NCBI RefSeq assembly: GCF_000331305.1
Contig: NZ_KB217478.1
Location: 2,322,151-2,386,150, forward strand
Direction of reading: 5' to 3'
Source: Calothrix sp. PCC 7103
GTDB taxonomy: Bacteria; Cyanobacteriota; Cyanobacteriia; Cyanobacteriales; Nostocaceae
Length of the DNA stretch: 64,000 bases
Positions 50,001 to 57,538 of this stretch are shown one piece after another. The notes under the pieces were generated by a model. It was given only the letters and a program-made list of their open reading frames with translations, was not told the origin of the DNA and searched no databases. Made by a program: the position numbers and the translations under genes. Every line of letters begins with the position of its first letter. Position 1 is the first letter of the stretch.

Positions 50001-50757
50001 AACAAATCAGCTTTCCTACTTTCTGTTGCGCCAAAATAAATTTTTGTAATGCTTGAAAATGATGCTCAATTCTTACACCAAGGGCACCATCTTCACCGCA
50101 AACTCCACTCCACAAAGTATTATCGCAATCTAAAACAATTACTTTGTAAGGATTACTTTTAAATGCACGAATTTTCCGTGCTAACATGGTGCCTAACGCA
50201 CAAAAATAGTTAGATGTATAGGGGATATGACCGTTTTCTTCTCCATAAGGGTCATAGTAATCTGTAACAGGATAGGTTGCTGCCAACTCAGAATAAGTTA
50301 TCAGATAGACTCCGCTAATGCTGTTAATTTCAGACACTAGCTTTGCTTCCATTTCTTGATATAATTTAACTAAATTATTATTTAAAAGGGCTTGGGGAGA
50401 AGCTGGACAAATACAGATTAAGTAAGGAGTTACTGAACCTTGTATTGCAGTATTTATAGCCAGCAGAAATTCTTCAACATTCCGCTTTAAAAGAGTATCT
50501 ACAGTCTCAGTACTATTGGCTTGTTTTTTTTGCCAATCTTCAAACCGAATTAAAGCAATATTAATGCCCTCTCGATTCTGTCGAAGCAGACTTTGACTAT
50601 CTAATAATTGTTGAAAAATTTGATTATAAGGAGCAAATTTTATCTGCCCATTTAACTTAAACTTTTTAATCCAAAAAAAAAGATAATCTTCGACAAGCTC
50701 GCAAGTAAAAGTTGCTGTGCAAGCTATTTTAAAATAAGGTTCTACTTGGTAACTCAT
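44056..50757 (-). CDS. NRPS: FkbH-like loading-PCP-C-A-PCP-E
   Basis: 2233 residues. Residues ~200-540 form an FkbH-like HAD domain (VIVLDCDNTLWSGVCGEDG with Asp210/Asp212; FIFIDDNPVE) followed by a GNAT-like part. FkbH proteins load a glyceryl group from 1,3-bisphosphoglycerate on a carrier; here PCP1 (FFELGGDSLSA, ~660) follows at once. Then come an LCL condensation domain (HHIITDGWS), an adenylation domain (~1160-1660), PCP2 (FFELGGDSIIS) and an epimerisation domain (VPLTPIQHWFFEQ, HHLAIDGVSW, GHGRE, FNYLGQFD). Specificity residues read DVEDIGAVEK; two acidic pocket residues suggest a basic or polar substrate, not assigned. The predicted product is glyceryl-D-Xaa. First gene of the operon. 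Confidence 0.94.
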   Translation of the reverse strand: MSYQVEPYFKIACTATFTCELVEDYLFFWIKKFKLNGQIKFAPYNQIFQQLLDSQSLLRQNREGINIALIRFEDWQKKQANSTETVDTLLKRNVEEFLLAINTAIQGSVTPYLICICPASPQALLNNNLVKLYQEMEAKLVSEINSISGVYLITYSELAATYPVTDYYDPYGEENGHIPYTSNYFCALGTMLARKIRAFKSNPYKVIVLDCDNTLWSGVCGEDGALGVRIEHHFQALQKFILAQQKVGKLICLCSKNSVEDVFAVFEQNQNMILQRHHLVNWRINWQPKSENLKSLASELQLGLDSFIFIDDNPVECAEVRANCPEVLTLQIPENCDQIPRFLEHIWAFDFVKVTQEDKKRTLLYQQNIQRDRLRQDSLSFADFLVGLGLEIEIVEMQPEDIPRISQLTQRTNQFNATTIRRSETEIQQLCNGNLECRVVKVKDRFGDYGLVGLLLFSSHTEKLIVDTFLLSCRVLGRRVEYQMLACLGKIAQNKRLNQVEIIYLPTKKNQPILDFLESVGEQFKQEKEEGWLFQFKSEMAANVSFNPSQTETTFTQINHHQQTAPEKQVEVSFSGIFFENIANKLYSTELILKEISSQQKRQRPKLETTFVPPRTAQEEAIASVFGEVLKIDQVGIHDNFFELGGDSLSATQLVSRLRNTFFVEWSLKLLFEFPTIASLANSCEILQTTKLDNSIFRISRDGDLPLSFAQQRMWFLHQLDRENPFYNESLQVQITGTLNVFALEQSINNIILRHEALRTNFSTVEGKPVQKIHPGLTVTLPLIDSQGFNEAEVLRIVTKEVRQPFDLENGSLRFLLLRRRLDSHVLVLTMHHIITDGWSIQIFLKELSTLYQAFTTGEAADLPELSIQYPDFAAWQRQWLTGDILLEQLNYWKQQLAEAPPLLELPYDRPRPPVQTYRGATREFQLDKNLTKQLQTLSHKSGTTLYITLLAAYTTLLYRYTGEEDICVGSPFANRNRTEVESLIGFFVNTLVLRSKIQENLSFSEFLQQVREIVLNAHAHQDVPFEQVVEAVKPERSPSYNPLFQVMFVLENFSIDTFELPGISLTPKLVERGISQFDLSLSMWETQQGLFASWEYNSDLFEENTIVRMAGHFETLLKSIVTHPEQSISELPLLTQKEQHQLLVEWNNTYAKYPNKTIHQLFEEQVQLTPKNIALEYGSEKLTYEELNLRANQLAHYLQSLDVAPDMLVGLCVERSPLMVIGLLAILKAGGAYVPLDPNYPQERLAYMLSDSQVSVLLTKQKCLESLPQIGAKVVCFDTDWPVISTHSDTNPVATVQVNNLAYVIYTSGSTGKPKGVMIEHQSLVNFTQAAKIEYGISSQDRVLQFAPISFDVAVEEIYPCLTSGGTLVLRTDEILNSVSLFVEKCRSWELTVLDLPTAYWQQLISELATTGEILPPSVRLVIIGGEAVLPEKIRLWQKYVEGMGKSLQLINAYGPTETTVEATIFKLSGFVLDDTSQIPIGRPIGNVQTYILDKYLQPVPIGVPGELYIGGAGLARGYLNRPELTEEKFIPNPFGNSSGCEAKLYKTGDKARYLPDGNIEFLRRIDNQVKIRGFRIELGEIETALTSHPHIKEAVVIVREDEPGKKRLVAYVVETLHVTSLQIQNTLRDFLKQKLPDYMAPATFVILNTLPLTPSGKVDRRALPAPSVSNDPESFVAPRTPEEEILAAIWKDVLRLRQVGIHDNFFELGGDSIISIQIIARANQAGLKLTAKQLFGYQTIAELASVAGITTINLQAEQGLVTGEVPLTPIQHWFFEQNFVEPHHFNQAMMLSVPPDIKPELLQQVLQQLLIHHDALRLQYIQHNSVWQQINRDVSSSVPFQIVDFSNLTSEEQKTAIARKANEQQRALNIFAGNLMQVILFKLGSSSPGRLLIVIHHLAIDGVSWRILLEDLTTAYQQLDAGKPIQLPAKTTSFKDWAYRLRDGAQGQKLDSLTYWLQITDKFATLLPVDYTYGESINIVASSDIVSVYLSTEKTRNLLQDIPSVYNTQINDVLLAALVQTFSQWTGCDSLLVDLEGHGREELFEDVDLSRTVGWFTSVFPVLLKLEDSIHPGEALKSVKEQLRRIPERGIGYGILRYLSLDKNICSQLQALPQAQISFNYLGQFDQTDLSNGWKLTQEFSGDIHSPLGQRSHLIEIDGLVIDGKLQMDWRYSKNIHRQSTVEGLASDYLQALEAIIAHCLSKNVGGYTPSDFPEAGLSQDELDNLLSSIL

Positions 50758-51393
50758 TTAGGTAAAATAATTTATTACAATGATGGCTGTATTTACTTCC
50801 TTAACACTCAAAGAATACTGAAATAATAGAACTGCACTCTAACGCTGCATTTCATAGATAAAATAGGGAGAGTTTATAGATAATTTTCTACTGGGAAGGG
50901 AGTAATTCGCTGACTTTTCACTCCTATATAGCAATCCTTCTTCAAACCTAGAGGCGCCAGTCTGCTCAAACCGGGAGGTTTACACAACTGCCTCCCCTGT
51001 AGGGAGAGAAGCTTTAAATTTCCCCTCTTCCCTTGAAGACAAGAAGGCTAGGGGTTTAGGTTTTATATTAACTTTTCCGGTGTTGCTGAATTATGGGATG
51101 GTTTTACCCAATTTTGAACCAATTATTAATCGTTTCAGCCACTAGTTCATCCCGCATTTATGCAACGCCACTTTCCATATGAGGTAAAAAGTCAATTTGA
51201 ACTCTGCATAAGTAATTTTAGATGAAATAAATATAATTACAATACAAAAAAATACATTTTAACGAATTTTTTAAAGCTAGGGGAACATTAGTAGTCCGCG
51301 ATTACTATGAGGGTCACCACACACTTCAAATTGCAAACAATTAAATGAAAGGCGCCTAAGAGGATGTTTGAAAAGTTATTAAAGTTATTAAAG
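50758..51393. other. Upstream region of the second NRPS operon, no gene recognised
   Basis: About 640 bp holding the promoter for the minus-strand NRPS operon. Around 51288 a short frame (VVRDYYEGHHTL) reads like a decayed transposase piece. The sequence agaggatgtttgaaaag after the GGCGCC at 51352 looks like an IS or MITE end seen in cyanobacteria. Neither is firm. No Fur-like box was noticed here. Confidence 0.35.
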
Positions 51394-51630
51394 TTAAGAT
51401 TTTATACCAATCGCCTTACCATAATCTGAATCATAGCAATGTATACAAATGTCTCTGAGGTTTGCTGGTAATAGCTCGTAGTCTTTATTGAATCTACTAC
51501 ACCAAGGCGCTCCATTGATGCCCTTTGCACCTCCTATATATTCGCTTCTAAGCAGGCAACTACACCTGTAACAATGCAATAATGAGGGTTTCAGACACCA
51601 TGCCAGTAGTATATTAGTTCGTGCCATCAA
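51394..51630 (-). CDS. Small cysteine-rich hypothetical protein
   Basis: 78 residues with seven Cys, including CYRC, and CIHCYDSDYG near the C-terminus, suggesting a small metal-binding fold. No family is recognised. The body contains a plausible compact motif (GAPWCSRFNKDYELLP). It lies in a repeat-rich intergenic zone and could equally be a fortuitous frame; kept because of the patterned cysteines. Confidence 0.35.
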   Translation of the reverse strand: MMARTNILLAWCLKPSLLHCYRCSCLLRSEYIGGAKGINGAPWCSRFNKDYELLPANLRDICIHCYDSDYGKAIGIKS

Positions 51631-51775
51631 GGGCTGGGTTCTAAATTTACTTTAATTTTTTTCTGCTCACTCTTCTATAATCCCTACTAAATAAGGCTTT
51701 GATGCTAGATTGTCGTCACCCCTGAACTGTATTAGTTTTTTACGTCATTTTTTACATATTTTCCATCGATTGCGA

Positions 51776-51916
51776 ATGGATTTTCTAGAAGCTTATCAAC
51801 AGTTGGTGCTTGCGGAATCTGAAAGTGCTGTATCGTATACGTTAAAAGAGGCTTTTCTCGCACTGCGGCAAGTAGCAGAAAGTAATAAATGTGATGATTC
51901 AAATGAACTATTTTAA
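51776..51916 (+). CDS. Small hypothetical protein (46 aa)
   Basis: ATG GAT TTT CTA ... to TAA. It encodes an amphipathic helical peptide (MDFLEAYQQLVLAESES..., LKEAFLALRQVAESNK). No known domain and no similarity to the 52-residue ORF at 34217, but it likewise stands just upstream (62 bp) of a copy of the 105-bp terminator-ended repeat. Confidence 0.45.
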   Translation: MDFLEAYQQLVLAESESAVSYTLKEAFLALRQVAESNKCDDSNELF

Positions 51917-51978
51917 CTTTTTCTATGCGAATAGACGGTATTCAATAACCGATTTATACTTTCGTAACTAAATTTTTA

Positions 51979-52083
51979 TTAATTCCATCCTGATACATCC
52001 CCAGTAACTATGGATACGTATATGGTAGATGCACCCTGATAACAACGGCGCCTTTTATAGTTTATAGATGGCGCCTTTTTATT
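51979..52083 (+). ncRNA. 105-bp repeat with terminal hairpin, copy B (candidate small RNA)
   Basis: Partner of 34397-34501 (8 differences in 105, no gaps). GGCGCC blocks at 52047-52052 and 52070-52075 form the stem of a terminator-like hairpin ending in five T. Seven of the eight differences fall outside the central 9-codon ORF (MDTYMVDAP) and the eighth exchanges its stop codon (TAA to TGA). On the other side it faces the stop codon of the minus-strand gene at 52114, so it may also serve as a bidirectional terminator. Confidence 0.5.
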
Positions 52084-52113
52084 GCATAGATAAATAATTG
52101 AAATACTGATTAG

Positions 52114-54429
52114 TTAAGTTGATTGACTCCTAGGACGGAAACCCTGTCTCCCATTCACGGGGTCAAAGAGTAGGTCAAATCTATCTAAAAAGCCAATACC
52201 AGTATTAACAAATACCGGAAATTCTAATTGTGGCGATATACTTAAACTCCAACGATTAAAACCATCGCGGTTTCCTGGTGTTAAACTGTAATCAAAAACG
52301 CCATTAATTGCTAACCTTAAGGTATTTGCTGTACCTAATACTCCTGCTTTTAGTTTACCAATTGTGGCTGGTGACTTAACTTCTATCGAGCCATTAATAG
52401 TTGCAGTATCAACAATCATTCTGGCATTACAAGGAATTTTTGTTGCATTAAGAGCGATAGTTACGCAAACTCTCCCCAGTCGAGAGTCCCATCTGTCACC
52501 TTCGACACCATTAATTGCAGGTTGTTTAGTCCAAGCAGCCATTTTAAAACCCGCTTGATTTTCACTTGTTAAACCTAGAGTTAGATTACTGTTACTGTTA
52601 CTATTACTATTACCAGTGATAATAAATCCATTACTTAAATTCCCTGGTAACTTTCTTAACGGGTTGTAGGGAAGGGATTTTTCAAAATAGTTGACTCCAA
52701 TAATACCGGAGAAAGGAGTACCGCTCTTAGCAGAACAGTTAGGTCTTTGTGCGGTACATTGGCGACTAGTCACAATTTGTATGGGTACAGGTTCTGTTGT
52801 GGGAATTAAACCAAAGCGAATCGGAGCGTAAACTAATTCACCTTCTAAAATAGTACCATCACTTAATGTCTCCCTAATAGTTTGCCCTGTTCTGCGTATG
52901 GGAGTATTACCTAAAAATTCTCTGGGCACTCGCAGTCCTGATGAGCCTGTATCTAATAAAATACGTCTTGGGGCGCCACCTGCACTCGATAATTCCAGAA
53001 AATAACCGCGCGCTCGCGTTAGAGCGTTAGGTCTGGAAAATAAAGGTAAAGAGACGGTTCTAAAAGTTGGTTGGCGAGGTGTAATTTGAGATACATCACG
53101 CCGTCTAGAAGTAGGAAAAAGCGCTGCATATACTGACTGTCGCTGCGGGGCTGGTTCTGGAGCAATATCCCAAAGACTCTCGTAGTAGAAAAAAGCAACA
53201 CCCAAACCTCGTTGTTGCGCGGCTTGTACTTGGGATTGAATTTGGGCGATTGTCACCAGACGACCCCGCAATCCAGCCATAATACCGATACCAACGGGAA
53301 TACTTTGTTGACTTTCTAAAACTTCTGGGCGAGTAATTTTACTGCTAAAGCTGTTTAAATCGTCACGATAAACCTGCATGACTAACTCGTCAACAATACC
53401 CAATCGCACCCAGTTTAGCCAATCTTGCAGATGAAACTTGTAGGCAAAATCGTAGTAATTAGGGGAAACTGAGACAATCGCGTTTGGTTTTATTGCTTTT
53501 ACGCTTTGGTAAAGGTCTACCATAAAGGCAGTAATTTTATCAGCACGCCATTTTATCCAGGCTTGAGCTTGGGGATTAGATGGGGGAGGATTGCCAGTTT
53601 CTTGAGTATAAAGGTTAATAGTATACTTGTCGTAACCGAAATCTACAGGTAAACTCATATGGTCGTCAAATTGAATACCATCGGGATTGTATTTGGTCAT
53701 GATTTCCGTTATGAGTTCGGTGATAAAACTCTGTACCTCCGGATGAAATGGATTCAACCATGCAACTTCTCCTGCTGCACTAATTGAAGTTTGAGTTCCA
53801 TCCCGCTTTTGTGTTAGCCAATTAGGATGTGCTGATGCAAGTTCGGAAGTTAGGGGAACCATAAAACCAAATTCAAACCAGGGTATAGCTAGTAACCCTT
53901 GACTGCGCGCTTGGGCAATAATATCTGCAAACACATCTTGTCCTTCCGCACCTCTGAAGAAAAAGGGGATACCTTTTTTTTGGAGAACAGCACTAGGGTA
54001 TTTTGTATAACCATCGTTCCAAACTACAGGATAAACAGTATTAAAGTTCAGTTCTTGCAGTTTTAGCATGGCAGACTGTACCTTGGTGCCAGAGCGAAAA
54101 ACATTTAAATCATTACTACTCAGCCATACACCACGAATTTCTTGCCTATTTTGGAGAGGTAGTTGGGCAATACTAGGTAGGGAAAAGCTTTGAAATAGTA
54201 GTACTGCTGTAAATGAGAGCAAAAATAACAACGGGAGCAGGCGCTTTTTAATATTTGTGACGAACAATGGCATCCAGTTAAATGCTTTCTTAACGAAAGA
54301 TATGTTACTCCCTATACTTTTTTTCCACACCATACTTATCATGATTACCAAGTACCAAACAAATTTAGAGTAATTTAGCCGCAGGATATTTGACGTAATT
54401 CTTAACAAACTGTGCCTAAACACTCCCAA
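52114..54429 (-). CDS. GHL10-type family 10 glycosylhydrolase fused to an aspartyl-protease-like domain
   Basis: Up to 771 residues. The hydrophobic signal (KKRLLPLLFLLSFTAVLLF...SIAQ, ~62-90) implies export; internal starts, e.g. ATG at 54273, would place it at the N-terminus. Residues ~97-440 form the GHL10 barrel (EIRGVWLSSNDLNVF, NTVYPVVWNDGYTKYP, DGIQFDDHMSLP, VSVSPNYYDF). These enzymes are thought to act on peptidoglycan or other glycans. From ~470 a second domain shows ILLDTGSSGLRVP, a pepsin-like catalytic motif, and a later MIVDTATINGS that could be the second lobe. This pairing is unusual. Not related to the NRPS operon by function. Confidence 0.88.
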   Translation of the reverse strand: MGVFRHSLLRITSNILRLNYSKFVWYLVIMISMVWKKSIGSNISFVKKAFNWMPLFVTNIKKRLLPLLFLLSFTAVLLFQSFSLPSIAQLPLQNRQEIRGVWLSSNDLNVFRSGTKVQSAMLKLQELNFNTVYPVVWNDGYTKYPSAVLQKKGIPFFFRGAEGQDVFADIIAQARSQGLLAIPWFEFGFMVPLTSELASAHPNWLTQKRDGTQTSISAAGEVAWLNPFHPEVQSFITELITEIMTKYNPDGIQFDDHMSLPVDFGYDKYTINLYTQETGNPPPSNPQAQAWIKWRADKITAFMVDLYQSVKAIKPNAIVSVSPNYYDFAYKFHLQDWLNWVRLGIVDELVMQVYRDDLNSFSSKITRPEVLESQQSIPVGIGIMAGLRGRLVTIAQIQSQVQAAQQRGLGVAFFYYESLWDIAPEPAPQRQSVYAALFPTSRRRDVSQITPRQPTFRTVSLPLFSRPNALTRARGYFLELSSAGGAPRRILLDTGSSGLRVPREFLGNTPIRRTGQTIRETLSDGTILEGELVYAPIRFGLIPTTEPVPIQIVTSRQCTAQRPNCSAKSGTPFSGIIGVNYFEKSLPYNPLRKLPGNLSNGFIITGNSNSNSNSNLTLGLTSENQAGFKMAAWTKQPAINGVEGDRWDSRLGRVCVTIALNATKIPCNARMIVDTATINGSIEVKSPATIGKLKAGVLGTANTLRLAINGVFDYSLTPGNRDGFNRWSLSISPQLEFPVFVNTGIGFLDRFDLLFDPVNGRQGFRPRSQST

Positions 54430-54451
54430 ACCTACGAATTTTGGGATAAAG

Positions 54452-55861
54452 TTAGATTTTGAGTCGCGCGCTAAATAATTGTGTTCCTTCTACTACCGAA
54501 CAAACCACTTCCTTTACTAGTTCATGAAATATAGCTGTTAGTTCTTCCCTTGTAACTACCTCCCAAAACCCCTCGCTCATAGCAATGCTACGCAAAACTT
54601 GGGTTCTGCTGGCATCTGCGACTATATCTAGCTCTGAGGTTTTGATTAAAGCTTCTAATTTTTGTTCTTTAATTTTGATTGTGCTGTGAAAGTCGGGGTC
54701 ATTTAGTTGCTTCAGTTTTAAGATTTGTTGTTGTAACTCTAGTATCTCGACTGGCACTACTTCTGTAGTTTCAACTGGCATATTATCGGCTATAATGTCC
54801 GCTTTTTCTTTTAATGCTTGAATTGCTGCATCTATGGCGCCTTCCAACCGAAAATAAGTTCGTATATCGCATTTTTTAGGTTGACGTGGTTTTGGATAGG
54901 CGCCAGGACACTTCAGATGTTCGTAAGTTTTACCATTGATTTTTGTAGACCGTTTCTCCATCGTCGAACCACACTTGGCACATTTACACAACCCTACTAA
55001 CGGATTTGTAACGTACTTACGTCTACCACATGGATGGGTTGCCAAGATTTGGATTATTTGTTGATGTTGTACAATCGATATAATTCCTTCATGGTCTGAC
55101 TGTATTGTTACTTTTTTCTCTGAGTTAAATGGGTAATAGCAAACCATCCCACATAATTGAGGGTTTTCTAACCATCGACGGAATGAGGACACGTCTCTAG
55201 GAAAATCCTCAAACTTAAACTTTCCAACACGCTCTAACCCATATTTCTCTGTTAGTTTTCTAATAGTTTTCGATAATTCCCCCGACTCTAAAAACATTTC
55301 GACACATTCACGAGCAACCGCAGCATGGGTTTTATCTGTATTTCTATATTGTTTATTATTCGGTATAACACTATCGCCATCTTTAACAAAACCAAATATT
55401 GCTTGGTAAATCTTTCTTTTCTCTTGAAAATATCGATGTCCTTGCGTCGCGTTATATCTATTTTTATCTCTTACCTGTGCAGACATCGCAGCTAATATCC
55501 GACTGGTAAATAACCCTTCTGGGGTCTCTAAGTCCAAACTTCCACCGTCAAGAAATACCAAGTCAACCCCAAACTCCTGTAATTCCTGACGTGCAACTTC
55601 CCATCCTAGAGCCGAGCGCGTAAATCTATCGAAACATGGCACGATGATTTTATCAACTTGACGCGACCGTACCAATTCTAATACTCGGTTATATCCTTTG
55701 CGCTTCTCGCTGGCGCCTGATTCTATATCCCAATGGATTTGTTCATCGGTCAACCCATATTGTTTTAATCGGTCAATATAACGCTCCAACCCGTGACCCT
55801 CTGTATGCTGTCTTTGGGTGGAAACTCGACAATAGCCCAATGCTCTCGATAAATCGCGCAT
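54452..55861 (-). CDS. Large serine recombinase (site-specific, XisF-class)
   Basis: About 469 residues from ATG 55861 (frame opens at a TTG 55888). The resolvase catalytic domain starts RALGYCRVSTQRQ (nucleophile Ser in CRVS), with the Arg motif PCFDRFTRSALGWE. A recombinase domain follows (GKFKFEDFPRDVSSFRRW). Next comes a zinc ribbon (CKCAKCGSTMEKR...LKCPGAY...KKCDI) and a coiled-coil segment with ILELQQQILKLKQL. Such enzymes excise or integrate DNA elements between att sites; XisF excises the fdxN element during heterocyst development. The gene starts about 50 bp from the 3' edge of a nifH segment, the place expected for an att site. Confidence 0.92.
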   Translation of the reverse strand: MRDLSRALGYCRVSTQRQHTEGHGLERYIDRLKQYGLTDEQIHWDIESGASEKRKGYNRVLELVRSRQVDKIIVPCFDRFTRSALGWEVARQELQEFGVDLVFLDGGSLDLETPEGLFTSRILAAMSAQVRDKNRYNATQGHRYFQEKRKIYQAIFGFVKDGDSVIPNNKQYRNTDKTHAAVARECVEMFLESGELSKTIRKLTEKYGLERVGKFKFEDFPRDVSSFRRWLENPQLCGMVCYYPFNSEKKVTIQSDHEGIISIVQHQQIIQILATHPCGRRKYVTNPLVGLCKCAKCGSTMEKRSTKINGKTYEHLKCPGAYPKPRQPKKCDIRTYFRLEGAIDAAIQALKEKADIIADNMPVETTEVVPVEILELQQQILKLKQLNDPDFHSTIKIKEQKLEALIKTSELDIVADASRTQVLRSIAMSEGFWEVVTREELTAIFHELVKEVVCSVVEGTQLFSARLKI

Positions 55862-55902
55862 AAATACTGTAATAACACGATTTACCAATCATATATTATT
55901 TA

Positions 55903-56088
<186 letters not shown>

Positions 56089-56119
56089 TTAGCGCACTAC
56101 AAAAATATCTCAAGGGCAG

Positions 56120-56184
56120 TACATATATATCTTGTACGTGGGGAGAAGTGGGGCTATATTAGAGAGGTCGAGTTCAAGAAAAAA
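56120..56184 (+). repeat. 65-bp leader repeat, copy 1
   Basis: ACATATATATCTTGTACGTG followed by GGGAGAAGTGGGGCTATATT and a purine-rich end. It is repeated, with about a dozen changes, at 57970-58031, in each case just before the start of a small gene. Both copies keep an open frame from a TTG (LYVGRSGAILERSS here, LQVGRCGAILKKSR there). Likely a shared promoter/leader or a short leader peptide. Confidence 0.6.
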
Positions 56185-56185
56185 T

Positions 56186-56680
56186 ATGGAAAAGCCAAAA
56201 CTTGCAATCAAATTAATGAGCCATCCACATTATGGTTTGATGTTAGAGATAGCGAATAAAATTAGCCGTGATTATGGTATCGAAACAAGAGTTGATAGCA
56301 TAATTAGAAGCCATTATTTTATGAATGGCGTTAACGATTTATGTATTAGGTTGCCCTATGACTGCTCTACGAGCAGTGTGGGAATAGGTTTTATGGCGCC
56401 ACTTAGTGGGCTTCCTCCTATTGAAAAAGAGACAAAATATGGAATTTTTTCGGACAACAATGTTCGGCAGTTAATGCACCAACCACCTGGATATAGTAGA
56501 CCTGTTTACATGAACGATATAACAATTGAAGAGTTGATGGCAGTCGAAGGTAATCTTAAAAAAATAGAATTTAAGGATGCTCAGGGTGCATATGGGGCAA
56601 AAAGGTTCTCGACCTGTTTTCACATGAATGATGGGAAATTTGAGGCGCCAATAGAGCAAGGATTGAGAATTGCTTATTAA
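56186..56680 (+). CDS. Hypothetical protein of the accessory element
   Basis: 164 residues from ATG 56186, directly after the leader repeat; the longer frame from 56132 would translate that repeat. Sequence MEKPKLAIKLMSHPHYGLML... is soluble, mixed alpha/beta in appearance, with DLCIRLPYDCSTSSVGIGFM and a C-terminal KRFSTCFHMNDGKFE. No family recognised. Followed by a gene that overlaps it by 11 nt, so they are probably cotranscribed. Confidence 0.6.
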   Translation: MEKPKLAIKLMSHPHYGLMLEIANKISRDYGIETRVDSIIRSHYFMNGVNDLCIRLPYDCSTSSVGIGFMAPLSGLPPIEKETKYGIFSDNNVRQLMHQPPGYSRPVYMNDITIEELMAVEGNLKKIEFKDAQGAYGAKRFSTCFHMNDGKFEAPIEQGLRIAY

Positions 56681-57002
56681 ATATCGTATATCATTGACAC
56701 CAGGACTAAATCCAACTACCTATCAAGAAAAAATACTTGGGTTTATATCGGCGCCAACCAAAAACAAAGCCATAATTCAGGCAGCCAAATTATTCCCTGA
56801 TTACCCGTGGGAGCGGTTGATTGCCAAGACAGAAACAGAAATTGGCACCACTTGGGAAATAGAACAAGAAATGTTTCTCGCACTTCCTAACGTGTGCTTA
56901 TTTCCAGATTGTAATAATAAATTGCATTCAGCAAACAAGACGGGATTTTGTAAGGAACACCGAGAAATGGCGCCGGAAAGAAAGCAAAGGAATAAAAAAT
57001 AG
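56670..57002 (+). CDS. Small hypothetical protein with C-terminal Cys/His finger
   Basis: 110 residues; TTG start overlapping the previous gene by 11 nt, with AGGAT upstream. The C-terminal part CLFPDCNNKLH...GFCKEH has the Cys-x4-Cys...Cys-x2-His spacing of a small zinc finger, then a basic tail (RKQRNKK), suggesting nucleic-acid binding. The N-terminal half (KYRISLTPGLNPTTYQEKIL) is not recognised. Three GGCGCC lie in or next to it. Confidence 0.55.
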   Translation: MLIKYRISLTPGLNPTTYQEKILGFISAPTKNKAIIQAAKLFPDYPWERLIAKTETEIGTTWEIEQEMFLALPNVCLFPDCNNKLHSANKTGFCKEHREMAPERKQRNKK

Positions 57003-57040
57003 GCGCCAGTAATATAAGTTATTTATTTTAGGAGGCAAGA

Positions 57041-57481
57041 ATGATAGTAAATTTAAATAATGGTGAATTTGATAGATTATACGAACATTACATTGAGTAT
57101 CTTAAGGATAGAAGTACTCAATGGGATATTAAATTAATAGAAGAAGTTAGGCATCAAGGATTTAAAGCGTTTTTCAATGAAATCGAAAATGTCTTATTCC
57201 CTTATGTTGGGCTTGAATACCCAGAGTTAGCAGAAGCAAGTCAAATAGAATTAGAATTTTGCAAAGTTATTGCAAAAAGCTGCGACTTTAAGCGAGAAGG
57301 ACATAATTTATTTTTTACGTCTTCTATCGCTTTTGAAGATATGTACAAAATTTACGAATATGATTACATTTTTGGCTTCGCTTTGCAAATAATGGGCTAC
57401 GACGAACATGAATTTGTGTCTTATTCGCAAAATTATAAAAATAACACATTCGCGATTCAGATGCGTGATTTTATAAGGTAA
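57041..57481 (+). CDS. Hypothetical acidic protein
   Basis: 146 residues, ATG preceded by a strong AGGAGG ribosome-binding site. Rich in Glu, Tyr and Phe (EFDRLYEHYIEYLKDRS; FEDMYKIYEYDYIFGFAL), probably all-helical and soluble. No family recognised. Part of the run of co-directional small genes from 56186 to 57760. Confidence 0.6.
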   Translation: MIVNLNNGEFDRLYEHYIEYLKDRSTQWDIKLIEEVRHQGFKAFFNEIENVLFPYVGLEYPELAEASQIELEFCKVIAKSCDFKREGHNLFFTSSIAFEDMYKIYEYDYIFGFALQIMGYDEHEFVSYSQNYKNNTFAIQMRDFIR

Positions 57482-57538
57482 TTGAATATTCCCTAAACAG
57501 GCGCCAATTAAATATTGAAAAATAAAGGAGTTAAAAGC

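Noticed and set aside
44056-50757. Epimerase-like end as a second condensation domain
   Set aside because: Motifs VPLTPIQHWFFEQ, GHGRE and NYLGQFD are those of epimerisation domains, and the next protein starts with a DCL-type condensation domain.
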